The position numbers were made by a program, and so were the translations under genes. Shown here in pieces: positions 16,257 to 24,102 of a DNA stretch of 24,540 nucleotides. This DNA comes from an uncultured Collinsella sp. GTDB taxonomy: Bacteria; Actinomycetota; Coriobacteriia; Coriobacteriales; Coriobacteriaceae. Location: contig USOG01000005.1 of assembly GCA_900556365.1 (NCBI GenBank), positions 1 through 24,540 of the forward strand, written 5' to 3'. How positions within the stretch are numbered: position 1 is the stretch's first letter; each line of letters opens with the position of its first letter. Under the pieces are notes generated by a model that was not told where the DNA came from, ran no database searches, and worked only from the letters and a program-made list of their open reading frames with translations.

Positions 16257-17603
16257 GTGAACAAGCTTTCAAAGTTTATTAATAACCCTTGGATAGCATA
16301 CGTTTTTGCTGCTGGATATGGGCTCACCAATTGGGTCCCCGATGAGCCCCATCTAAAGGCAATGTTTAGGGGGACGGTTGGTGAAAAGCTCGATCTTAAA
16401 AATCCAAAGACATTCAATGAAAAGCTTCAGTGGCTTAAATTGCATGATAAGAACCCCCTTTACAACACTCTAGTGGATAAATATCGAGTGAAACCTTGGG
16501 TCGCGGAGCGTATCGGCGTGGAGCATGTCACCAAGACCTACGCGATGTGGGAGGAAGTTGAGGATATCGATATCACGGATCTTCCTGACCGGTTCGTCCT
16601 CAAGACAAATCACGATTGCGGAGGCGTTGCCATCTGCAGCGACCGAAGCACATTTGATCTCGATGCTGCGAAGAAGAAATTGGCGAAGCACCTTAAGACC
16701 AATTACTTCTGGCGTACCCGAGAGTGGCCGTATAAGGATGTCAAACCATGTGTTTTCGCCGAGGAGTATCTTGATCCTTCTGAGGGCAAAAGCGATCTGA
16801 CTGATTACAAGATTATGTGTTTTGATGGAAAGGCCTGCTGCGAGTTCACTTGCACCGATCGATCCGAGGGCGACTTGCGCGTTGATTTCTTCGACCCCGA
16901 ATGGAACCATCTGCCGTTTACCAGGCATTATCCCAACGCGGACATTCCTCCGAAAGCACCTGCAAGCTTGAAACAAATGGTTTCTGACGCTGAGCTGCTA
17001 TCAAAGGAGATTCCGTTCGTTCGGGCCGACTTTTATGAGGTTGCCGGTCAGTATTACTTTGGAGAACTGACATTCTTCCCAGGCGGTGGTTTTGAGGAGT
17101 TCGACCCTTCCTTGTGGGATGAAAAGCTCGGCTCCTGGATACAACTCCCCGATAGTATCGGGGGGGGGTTCTTCCAAAATGAAACAACGATATTGTGGGT
17201 CCATGGCATTGTGAAACGTGATAACTCTCCGGCAGACTATAAGGTCAGCTGTTTTAATGGCGTACCAAAGCTCATCGAAGTTCATCGCGGGCGTTTTTCC
17301 AACCATACGTGCGACTATTTCACTCCAAGTTGGGATTCCCTGCCTGATCTCGAATGGGGCGACATACCCAAGTCCAATTATAAGATCCCTGCTCCTTCGA
17401 GACTCAACGAGATGCTCAATTACAGCTCAGTTCTTACCGAAGGGTTCCCAGAAATGCGCGCTGATTGGTATTTAGCGGGGGATAGGCTCATCTTCGGCGA
17501 GCTTACGCTTTTCAACGATGGCGGGTTCGGCGCTATAGATGATGCGGACGACTCTCTTCTTGGTTCCTTTATTGATCTTGACTTAGCTTTTGGGAAAAAA
17601 TGA
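16257..17603 (+). CDS. TupA-like ATP-grasp ligase with duplicated C-terminal half
   Basis: A 448-residue protein. Residues 1-300 resemble the whole of a TupA-type ATP-grasp protein: KTFNEKLQWLKLHD, DKYRVKPWVAERIG, FVLKTNHDCGG, DYKIMCFDGK (from 183), GELTFFPGGGF (269) and the usual ending LGSWIQLP. Residues 309-443 then repeat the C-terminal half, with DYKVSCFNGV (327), FPEMRADWY, GELTLFNDGGF (414) and LLGSFIDL. TupA acts in teichuronopeptide synthesis in Bacillus, so amino acid ligation to a uronic acid is a reasonable guess, fitting the uronate genes downstream. The GTG at 16257 has CAGGAG 6 bases upstream. A G9 tract encodes Gly302-304 at the junction, and slippage would give a protein of about 308-317 residues. 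Confidence 0.85.
   Translation: MNKLSKFINNPWIAYVFAAGYGLTNWVPDEPHLKAMFRGTVGEKLDLKNPKTFNEKLQWLKLHDKNPLYNTLVDKYRVKPWVAERIGVEHVTKTYAMWEEVEDIDITDLPDRFVLKTNHDCGGVAICSDRSTFDLDAAKKKLAKHLKTNYFWRTREWPYKDVKPCVFAEEYLDPSEGKSDLTDYKIMCFDGKACCEFTCTDRSEGDLRVDFFDPEWNHLPFTRHYPNADIPPKAPASLKQMVSDAELLSKEIPFVRADFYEVAGQYYFGELTFFPGGGFEEFDPSLWDEKLGSWIQLPDSIGGGFFQNETTILWVHGIVKRDNSPADYKVSCFNGVPKLIEVHRGRFSNHTCDYFTPSWDSLPDLEWGDIPKSNYKIPAPSRLNEMLNYSSVLTEGFPEMRADWYLAGDRLIFGELTLFNDGGFGAIDDADDSLLGSFIDLDLAFGKK
17160..17168 (+). repeat. G9 homopolymer at the ATP-grasp duplication junction
   Basis: Nine consecutive G, codons 302-304 of the ATP-grasp gene. With nine the long frame is open. With ten, the frame closes after Gly-Gly-Gly-Val-Leu-Pro-Lys. 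With eight, it closes after about 13 further residues. Confidence 0.9.
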
Positions 17604-17613
17604 TTGAAGGAAG

Positions 17614-19050
17614 ATGACTGACGAATTAACTCAAAAGGCTTCTTCGGCTACCAAATGGTCCCTTGTGACCGAGGTGGTCGTTAAGCTAATATCACCGCTT
17701 ACCCAGATCGCCCTTGCGCATATTCTTGCACCAGAGGCTTTCGGTGTTGTGGCTACCGTTACCATGGTAACGAGCTTCGCGGACATGCTTTCGGATGCGG
17801 GTTTTCAGAAGTACCTCATCCAGCACGAGTTCAGGGACAAGTCTCATCTCTTCCGAAGTGCTAACGTCGCCTTTGTGACGAACTTGTTCGTCTCCTTAGC
17901 ACTCTGGTCTCTCGTAGCTTTATTCAACGAGCCTCTTGCTGCCCTTGTGGGCAACGATGGCCTTGGAATCGTCCTCATCGTCGCTTGTGCTTCTCTTCCC
18001 CTTACCGCCTTGAGCAGCATCCAGCTTGCGCTGTTTCACAGGGCCTTCTCCTTTAAGGAGTTATTTGTCGTCAGGGTCGCAGTGGCCCTCGTCCCTTTGT
18101 TTGTTACTGTACCCTTAGCGCTTCTCGGTTTCGACTTCTGGTCGCTTGTGATCGGCACTATTATCGGCAACTTGGTGAATTCTCTAGTCTTGACCCTTAA
18201 GTCGGATTGGAAGCCTTCCTTTTTTTACTCATTTGCCGAATTGAAGGAGATGCTGTCATTCAGTTCATGGACGCTTCTCGAGCAGTTTTCCATTTGGCTT
18301 ACGTCTTGGATGGGAACTTTCATCGTAGGCTCCCTGTTAACTCCGTACTACCTTGGTCTTTACAAGACATCAATCTCGATGGTCAATACCGGCATGGGCA
18401 TCATCACGAGTGCGACTACTCCCGTGCTATTTGCCGAACTTTCTCGAAGGCAGAGTGACGATGAATCGTTTCAGCTCGCCTTTTTCCATATGCAGGAAAA
18501 GGTCGCCTTGTTCGTCGTGCCCCTGGGTTTCGGGATTTTTCTTTACCGTAACTTCGTGACTACCTTCGTGCTTGGACCGCAGTGGTCTGAGGGCTCTTTG
18601 ATGTTTGGTCTATGGGCCTTAAGCAGTGCCGTAGTGATTCCGGTCGGCTATTATGCAAGCGAGGTCTTCAGAGCTAAGGGCAGACCAAAGCTATCCTTTG
18701 CCTCGCAGGTCTCCTATCTCCTAGTCATGGTTCCAGTAACTTACTATGCCGCATCCCTCGACTTTAATGAGTTTGCGCTCTATAGCTCACTTTTACGTCT
18801 GGTAGCCATCGGAATCGACGTCTTCATCCTCAAAGTCTTTATCAAATTCCCTGTTGGCAAAATGATTGCTCGCTTGCTTCCGATTTTTGCTTGCTCCGTC
18901 GTGATGTTCACCTCTGGCTGGGTTCTTGATAGCATCTGTCTCCCGACCATCGCTGGGATAATCATGTGTGTGATTGTTTACGCACTGTGCTGCGAGATTT
19001 TCCCGTCGACTCGCAAACAACTTAATTCGCTTTATTCGAGATTTCTCTAA
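17614..19050 (+). CDS. Wzx-type polysaccharide flippase (MATE/MOP superfamily)
   Basis: A 478-residue protein with about 12-14 membrane helices. The N-terminus ATKWSLVTEVVVKLISPLTQIALAHILAPEAFGVVA is typical of the TuaB/RfbX polysaccharide-export branch of MOP flippases. It should move undecaprenyl-linked repeat units across the membrane for the EpsG-like polymerase. The ATG at 17614 follows GAAGGAAG with short spacing, 10 bases after the ATP-grasp stop. It is the only flippase in the cluster. Confidence 0.92.
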   Translation: MTDELTQKASSATKWSLVTEVVVKLISPLTQIALAHILAPEAFGVVATVTMVTSFADMLSDAGFQKYLIQHEFRDKSHLFRSANVAFVTNLFVSLALWSLVALFNEPLAALVGNDGLGIVLIVACASLPLTALSSIQLALFHRAFSFKELFVVRVAVALVPLFVTVPLALLGFDFWSLVIGTIIGNLVNSLVLTLKSDWKPSFFYSFAELKEMLSFSSWTLLEQFSIWLTSWMGTFIVGSLLTPYYLGLYKTSISMVNTGMGIITSATTPVLFAELSRRQSDDESFQLAFFHMQEKVALFVVPLGFGIFLYRNFVTTFVLGPQWSEGSLMFGLWALSSAVVIPVGYYASEVFRAKGRPKLSFASQVSYLLVMVPVTYYAASLDFNEFALYSSLLRLVAIGIDVFILKVFIKFPVGKMIARLLPIFACSVVMFTSGWVLDSICLPTIAGIIMCVIVYALCCEIFPSTRKQLNSLYSRFL

Positions 19051-19073
19051 TAGATTGGCTATGTAACTTATGT

Positions 19074-19601
19074 TTGGTAAACAAAAACGGGGGGGGGTGC
19101 CCCGATTGGCAGCGTTATGGAGAAGACACTTCACTTATGACTGACCACGCCCTCAGATTTCTATGGGTGCTCCGAAAGACCCAGCGCTCCTCCAATCCTA
19201 TCTGGAGGTTGATGCTGCAGCATATGCGCGAAAGGTATGGACTCGAGATATCCCGCTCAAGTGATATCGGACCAGGCCTTTATCTGGGCCACGCATACAA
19301 TATCACGGTGAACCCGGCTGCCATCATCGGCTCGAATTGCAACCTGCATAAGGGTGTGACCATCGGCCAGGAGAACCGCGGGAAACGCAAGGGCGCCCCG
19401 GTAATTGGGGATTGCGTCTGGATAGGCGTCAATGCGACCTTGGTCGGCAGAATCTCGGTGGGAAACGATGTCCTTATTGCCCCTGGGGCGTACGTGAACT
19501 GCGACGTTCCTAGCCACTCGATTGTGCTAGGTAATCCTTGTCGCGTGATTTCTCGAGATAACGCAACGGGTGGATATATTAACCGCAAGGTGCAAATTTA
19601 G
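19074..19601 (+). CDS. Hexapeptide-repeat O-acetyltransferase (serine acetyltransferase-like), start disrupted by G9
   Basis: A left-handed beta-helix acetyltransferase. The N-terminal region DWQRYGEDTSLMTD and WVLRKTQRSSNPI precedes hexapeptide repeats IGPGLYLGHAYNITVNPAAIIGSN, HKGVTIGQENRGKRKGAPVIGD and VWIGVNATLVGRISVGNDVLIAPGA, ending SIVLGNPCRVI. In capsule clusters such proteins O-acetylate sugars. As sequenced, the only in-frame upstream start is a TTG (19074) without a ribosome site. The better-placed ATG at 19070 is out of frame and stops after 24 codons; one G fewer in the G9 run at 19089-19097 would join it in frame. An internal ATG (19137) would remove the conserved DWxxY. The gene is either phase-OFF here, weakly started at TTG, or affected by a sequencing error. 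Confidence 0.8.
   Translation: MVNKNGGGCPDWQRYGEDTSLMTDHALRFLWVLRKTQRSSNPIWRLMLQHMRERYGLEISRSSDIGPGLYLGHAYNITVNPAAIIGSNCNLHKGVTIGQENRGKRKGAPVIGDCVWIGVNATLVGRISVGNDVLIAPGAYVNCDVPSHSIVLGNPCRVISRDNATGGYINRKVQI
19089..19097 (+). repeat. G9 homopolymer at the acetyltransferase start
   Basis: Nine consecutive G, about 7 codons into the reading frame from the ATG at 19070. G8 or G11 would connect that ATG to the acetyltransferase; G9 does not. Confidence 0.9.
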
Positions 19602-19631
19602 ATTTCTAACCTACCTAATGAAAGAGATTAT

Positions 19632-20672
19632 ATGAAAACTAGAAAAGTGCTCGTTACCGGAGCCGCCGGTTTTATCGGCGCGTTCCTTGTCAAGAGATTG
19701 CTCGATGAATCTGACGACGTGATCATCGGCCTCGACAACCTCAACAGCTACTACGACCCCGGTATCAAGGACGCGCGCCTGAACATGCTGGCCGAGGCCG
19801 ACACAGACGGCCGCTTCACCTTCGTGCGCGGCGACCTGTGCGACGCCGCCCTCATCGAGCGCCTGTTCACGGAGAACTGCTTCGACGTCGTGGTGAACCT
19901 TGCCGCCCAGGCGGGCGTCCGCTACTCCATCGAGAACCCGCGCGCCTACCTCGAGAGCAACCTCGTTGGCTTCTTCAACATCCTCGAGACCTGCCGCCAC
20001 CACCCGGTCAGGCACCTGGTCTACGCTAGCTCAAGCTCCGTTTACGGCGGCAACAAGAAAGTTCCGTTCTCCGAGGAGGACCGCGTCGACTCGCCGGTAT
20101 CCCTCTACGCCGCCACCAAGAAGTCCAACGAGCTCATGGCCGCGGCTTACTCCAAGCTCTACTCCATCCCGGCCACCGGCCTGCGCTTCTTCACCGTGTA
20201 CGGCCCCATGGGCAGGCCCGATATGGCCTATTTCGGGTTCACCGAGAAGCTGCGCCGCGGCGACACCATCAAGATCTTCAACATGGGCGACTGCCGCCGC
20301 GACTTCACCTACGTCGACGACATCGTAGAGGGCGTGAGGCGCGTAATGGACGCCGCGCCCGAGGTGAAGATGGGCGAGGACGGGCTGCCCCTCGCCGCGC
20401 ACCGCGTCTACAACATCGGCAACTCTCATCCCGAGAACCTACTCGACTTCGTCGACACGCTGCAACGCGTGCTGGTGGAGGAGGGCGTGCTGCCTGCGGA
20501 CTACGACTTCGAGGCCCACAAGCAGCTCGTGCCCATGCAGCCGGGCGACGTGCCCGTCACCTACGCCGATACCACGGCGCTCCAGCGCGACCTGGGCTAC
20601 AAGCCCGCGACGCCACTCGAGGACGGCCTGAGGGCCTTTGCCAAGTGGTATAAGCGCTACTACAACATTTAG
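19632..20672 (+). CDS. UDP-glucuronate 4-epimerase-like NAD-dependent epimerase
   Basis: A 346-residue extended SDR enzyme. It has the NAD loop TGAAGFIGAF, DNLNSYYDPGIKDARL (typical of CapI-type glucuronate epimerases), AAQAGVRYSIENP, SSSSVYGGNKKVPF, the catalytic YAATKKSNE (Tyr and Lys), and FFTVYGPMGRPDMAYFGF. It should interconvert UDP-GlcA and UDP-GalA, using the product of the ugd gene next door. The ATG at 19632 has only a weak AAAGAGA site. From this gene on, GC rises sharply relative to the preceding flippase and GT genes, indicating a different history. Confidence 0.9.
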   Translation: MKTRKVLVTGAAGFIGAFLVKRLLDESDDVIIGLDNLNSYYDPGIKDARLNMLAEADTDGRFTFVRGDLCDAALIERLFTENCFDVVVNLAAQAGVRYSIENPRAYLESNLVGFFNILETCRHHPVRHLVYASSSSVYGGNKKVPFSEEDRVDSPVSLYAATKKSNELMAAAYSKLYSIPATGLRFFTVYGPMGRPDMAYFGFTEKLRRGDTIKIFNMGDCRRDFTYVDDIVEGVRRVMDAAPEVKMGEDGLPLAAHRVYNIGNSHPENLLDFVDTLQRVLVEEGVLPADYDFEAHKQLVPMQPGDVPVTYADTTALQRDLGYKPATPLEDGLRAFAKWYKRYYNI

Positions 20673-20678
20673 GAAATC

Positions 20679-20705
20679 ATGGCCCTGTAACAGGGGCCAT
20701 TTTTC
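20679..20705 (+). terminator. Intrinsic terminator inside the operon
   Basis: ATGGCCCTG and CAGGGGCCAT (20679-20700) form a GC-rich stem with one bulged base and a TAA loop, followed by a T5 run. It lies between the epimerase gene and ugd, which point the same way. Either ugd has its own promoter, which is not obvious in the 36 bases left, or the terminator is read through. Confidence 0.8.
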
Positions 20706-20741
20706 ATGCGAATTATTGTTCTTTGACAATTGGAGAATGAC

Positions 20742-22001
20742 ATGAAGATCGCTGTCGCCGGTACCGGCTACGTCGGCCTGTCCCTCGCCGTCCTGCTCTC
20801 GCAGCACAACGAAGTTCACGCGCTGGACATCGTGCCTGAGAAGGTCGCGAAGATCAACAACTACGAGTCGCCCATCCAGGACGACGAGATTGAGCGATTC
20901 CTGGCGGAAGCAAAGGCGGGGGAGCGCGAGCTCGACCTGCACGCCACCGTCGACGTGGCCGATGCCTACACGGGTGCCGACTACGCCGTCATCGCCACGC
21001 CCACCAACTACGACTCCGATAGGAACTTCTTCGACACTTCCTCCGTCGAGGCAGCCATCGCCGCCGTGCGCTCGGTGAACCCGGACGCCTGGATCGTCAT
21101 CAAGTCCACGATCCCCGTCGGCTACACTGCGGGCCTACGCGAGAGGCTGGGCGACAGCAAGATCTTCTTCAGCCCTGAGTTCCTGCGCGAGAGCAAGGCG
21201 CTCTATGACAACCTGCATCCGTCTCGCATCGTGGTGGGCGCGCCGAAAGAGGACGCTGACGCCGTCGCGGCTGCCGAGCGCTTCGCACGCCTGCTTGCCC
21301 AAGGGGCGGACCCCGCGGAGCTGGAGCGCGTGAACTCCGACGGAACTATCGGTATCCCGGAACTCGTGCTGGGCACCACCGAGGCCGAGGCCGTGAAGCT
21401 CTTCGCCAACACCTACCTGGCGCTTCGCGTTGCCTACTTCAACGAGCTCGACACCTACTGCGAGGTGCGCGGCCTCAACACACGCGACGTCATCGACGGC
21501 GTGTGCCTGGAGCCGCGCATCGGGTCGCACTACAACAACCCCAGCTTCGGCTACGGCGGCTACTGCCTGCCCAAGGACACCAAGCAGCTGCTGGCCAACT
21601 ACAGGGACGTGCCGCAGAACCTGATCGAGGCCATCGTGGACGCCAACCGCACCCGCAAGGACTTCGTCGCCGACGAGGTGCTGCAGATGGTGTGGGACCG
21701 CGTGTACGAGGGCAAGCCGAAGCCGGTCGTGGGCGTGTACCGCCTGACGATGAAGTCGAACTCCGACAACTTCCGCGCGAGTTCCATCCAGGGCGTCATG
21801 AAGCGCGTGAAGGCCAAGGGCGTGCCCGTGGTGGTCTACGAGCCCACGCTGGACGCGCCGGAGTTCTTCGGGTCCGAGGTGACCCACGACCTGGAGGCCT
21901 TCAAGGCCGGCTGCGACGTGATCGTCGCCAACCGCTGGAGCGACGAGCTCGCGGACGTGGCGGACAAGGTGTACACGCGCGACCTTTTCAAGCGCGACTA
22001 G
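20742..22001 (+). CDS. ugd: UDP-glucose 6-dehydrogenase
   Basis: A 419-residue protein that oxidises UDP-glucose to UDP-glucuronate with two NAD. The N-terminal Rossmann site is [16 protein letters not shown], followed by [16 protein letters not shown] and FSPEFLRE. The catalytic Cys is in [13 protein letters not shown] (near residue 275). The C-terminal domain has [21 protein letters not shown]. The ATG at 20742 has TGGAG 8 bases upstream. GC-rich like the epimerase. Last gene of the polysaccharide operon. Confidence 0.95.
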   Translation: MKIAVAGTGYVGLSLAVLLSQHNEVHALDIVPEKVAKINNYESPIQDDEIERFLAEAKAGERELDLHATVDVADAYTGADYAVIATPTNYDSDRNFFDTSSVEAAIAAVRSVNPDAWIVIKSTIPVGYTAGLRERLGDSKIFFSPEFLRESKALYDNLHPSRIVVGAPKEDADAVAAAERFARLLAQGADPAELERVNSDGTIGIPELVLGTTEAEAVKLFANTYLALRVAYFNELDTYCEVRGLNTRDVIDGVCLEPRIGSHYNNPSFGYGGYCLPKDTKQLLANYRDVPQNLIEAIVDANRTRKDFVADEVLQMVWDRVYEGKPKPVVGVYRLTMKSNSDNFRASSIQGVMKRVKAKGVPVVVYEPTLDAPEFFGSEVTHDLEAFKAGCDVIVANRWSDELADVADKVYTRDLFKRD

Positions 22002-22021
22002 CGAACTTCCTTAGGGCGATA

Positions 22022-22063
22022 AGAGGCCCCAGCCACAACGCGGTGGCTGGGGCCTCTCTTGTT
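22022..22063 (+). terminator. Strong terminator ending the polysaccharide operon
   Basis: A perfect 15-bp inverted repeat pairs 22022-22036 with 22043-22057 around a 6-base loop, followed by CTTGTTT. It lies 20 bases after the ugd stop. Confidence 0.92.
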
Positions 22064-22420
22064 TAGGGCAGGCCATGGAGGCGCTGTGCATGCCATTCGT
22101 TCGTTGCGACGCCATTTTTCATGACCGCGGGCGCCTTGCGGTGGTGTCCCGATTGTTGGTGTAATCGCCTAGAATCTAATCGTCATTCTACTCCAATATC
22201 ATGCTGCCTTCCTTCCTATCGGATGGTCGATCCCGAGGATTCGATCGCGAAGGCATACGGGAAGAACGCGGCCGCTCCCTCGGCTTCCTGCACGAGGAAC
22301 GCTAAGGAGCACGCCAAGCGCATCATCGAGCACATGGTGGCTGACCTCATATGCAAATCAAAGAGGCCCCGGAGATACGCGTCGGAATTCAGATAATTCG
22401 TGCGAAGCACTTCTAATCGC
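22064..22420. other. Intergenic stretch without a supported gene
   Basis: A 91-codon frame at 22121-22396 is open but has no ribosome site, no recognised domain and Cys/Arg/Ser-rich composition. It is not accepted as a gene. No repeat or tRNA remnant was recognised. Confidence 0.5.
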
Positions 22421-23780
22421 CTATTTCCCGATAACGTTCTTGGGAAATATCAAAGTTCGTAGCGTCTTCTTGTCGAGCGAGCCACATATACTAAGCATCT
22501 CTCTGCTTCGTTTGAGCCTCGGGTCATCATCGCTGTCGAGGAAGATTTCCGCGCATAAGTCTTCGATGTATCTATTTCGAATGTCATCAGTTGGCTCACC
22601 GCCTTTCTCGAAGTATTTGCACTCTCCCAGTATGATGCGGTCTAGATACTCCATGAATTTATCGTTCTCTTTTGCGAACTCAAATACATGGTCGAAGCGT
22701 TTTCCGGTTTTGACCAGCTCCCATTGTTCGGGCTCATATTCCGCCATTGTTAGGAAGGTCGGCAAAAGTGCATTCTTTGAGAACGAGATTGACCAGTCTC
22801 CTTCCCTGTCGAAGGCGGTCAGTATGTAGATGACACCTTGGTTGAGCTTGTCGATGAACCGGTTGAAATCGCGAAGGCTTCCGTTGTTTTGCTCAATAAA
22901 CCGTTGGCATATTTCCGTGAAAAAGTATCCGCTATGGATGTTGGCCTGTTTCGCTTCGAGGTACGTATTTGGATTGATTCGGGGCAAATCGAATCGGTAG
23001 TCGTAGAAGCGTTGAAGGTATCGCCGGCAGTCGTAATTCTGGCCATAGACTCCTTGGAGTGAGTAGGCAAGTTGCGTTCTGTCCGTTGAATAAACGACCA
23101 CGATGTTATCCTGAAGGAAAAGAGACTTTGTTTGCTCGAGTAGCTGCATAGCGAATTCCGGCCGACACCTGTCGAGCTCGTCTATGAAGAGCACGGCCCT
23201 TTTGGTGACTTCCGGCAGAAGCGCTGACACGAGTTCCTCGGTTTTCGCCCTCAGCTCCTGCCTCTTTCTGAACGCGTTAAGGAAATCGTTACCGCTAATT
23301 GCCTCGAGGAGCTTTCCTGCATTCAGCCCCGTTAAAGACAAAGCGCAGTCTATTGCCCCTGCTGCGATATCGGAAACGCTTCTCTCCTGATTGACCTTTT
23401 TCTTGTCGGCCATGGTTGCTATGGTTGCCAATAGTGGGGCAATCGGGTCGTTGAAATGGTCGTTTTCCCAGGCATTGAAGTATATTGGCAGAAAAGGATC
23501 TTCACTCATCTTGGTCATGAGATTGCTGTCGAAGATCGATGTGTCCGATGGGGCATTTGCGTCGATGTGCGGGTTTCCGAAGCGCAAGGTTTCGATGATT
23601 TGTTTGACGAAGAAGGTTTTGCCTGTTCCCCAAGGGGCGTCTATGAAAATAGAATAGGGGCCCCTTCACGCTGTAAAGTAGATGGATAAATTGGGCGACA
23701 ATTTCGCGGCGACCGAGTTGGTCGTGTTTTAGTGATTCCCTGGCGATCTCGCAAGTGGGCTCTTCGTCTAATCGTTTCAT
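22421..23780 (-). pseudogene. KAP-family P-loop NTPase, interrupted by one frameshift
   Basis: Two adjacent frames together make a KAP NTPase of about 450 residues. The first, from an ATG at 23780, gives MKRLDEEPTCEIARESLKHD and continues to HLLYSVKG. A one-base shift at the run GGGGCCCC (23657-23664) then leads to PYSIFIDAPWGTGKTFF, the Walker A (GTGKT at 23615-23629). Further on come PIYFNAWEND, the Walker B LFIDELDRCRPEFA, VVVYSTDRTQLA and SLRDFNRFIDKL. Without the shift, a TGA closes the Walker A frame just upstream. An earlier ATG at 23822 or TTG at 23846 is possible. KAP proteins include the phage-exclusion protein PifA and large membrane-linked ATPases. The break may be decay, slippage or a sequencing error. 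Confidence 0.85.
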
Positions 23781-24102
23781 GTGTGCTCTCTTTTCCTTGG
23801 TGTTGCTGGAGGAGGTGCTCATTTCATTGCTAGTATAATCGCGCAAGCGTTCGTTACGATTGTAAGCTGCTATATTGATAAACGAGGCGGCGATGGCTCT
23901 TGACCTTGGTTTGCATTGGCGAGGACCGTGGGGGTGTCCTGGGCGGTAGAGCAGCGTGTGTGGGGCGTATGAGTTCGTGACCAGAGATGCGAATGCAAAT
24001 GTATGATAATGAATTGGCTGCGAGAGCTAAAAGCCTCAACTAGCTGCGCGAGAAACGGCTATCATACGTTCTATATTTAAGTGCTTTCATGGAAGATGTG
24101 GT
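23781..24102. other. Intergenic region between the divergent KAP and membrane-protein genes
   Basis: Holds the upstream parts of two divergent genes. A TATACT box reads on the minus strand near 23831-23836, in reach of the KAP start, with no clear -35. A TATATT near 24072 could serve the plus-strand gene. Nothing coding is recognised. Confidence 0.4.

Noticed and set aside
20724..20729. TTGACA upstream of ugd as a -35 box
   Set aside because: It is only 12 bases before the start codon, leaving no room for a -10, and overlaps the ribosome-site region.
22121..22396. 91-codon open frame after the polysaccharide operon
   Set aside because: No ribosome site, no recognisable domain and unlikely composition; a short opposite frame in the same place is equally unconvincing.
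23941..23949. GGGCGGTAG, like the RfaH ops core
   Set aside because: It lies about 1.9 kb beyond the operon end and next to the unrelated KAP gene; no such element is found in the loaP leader.
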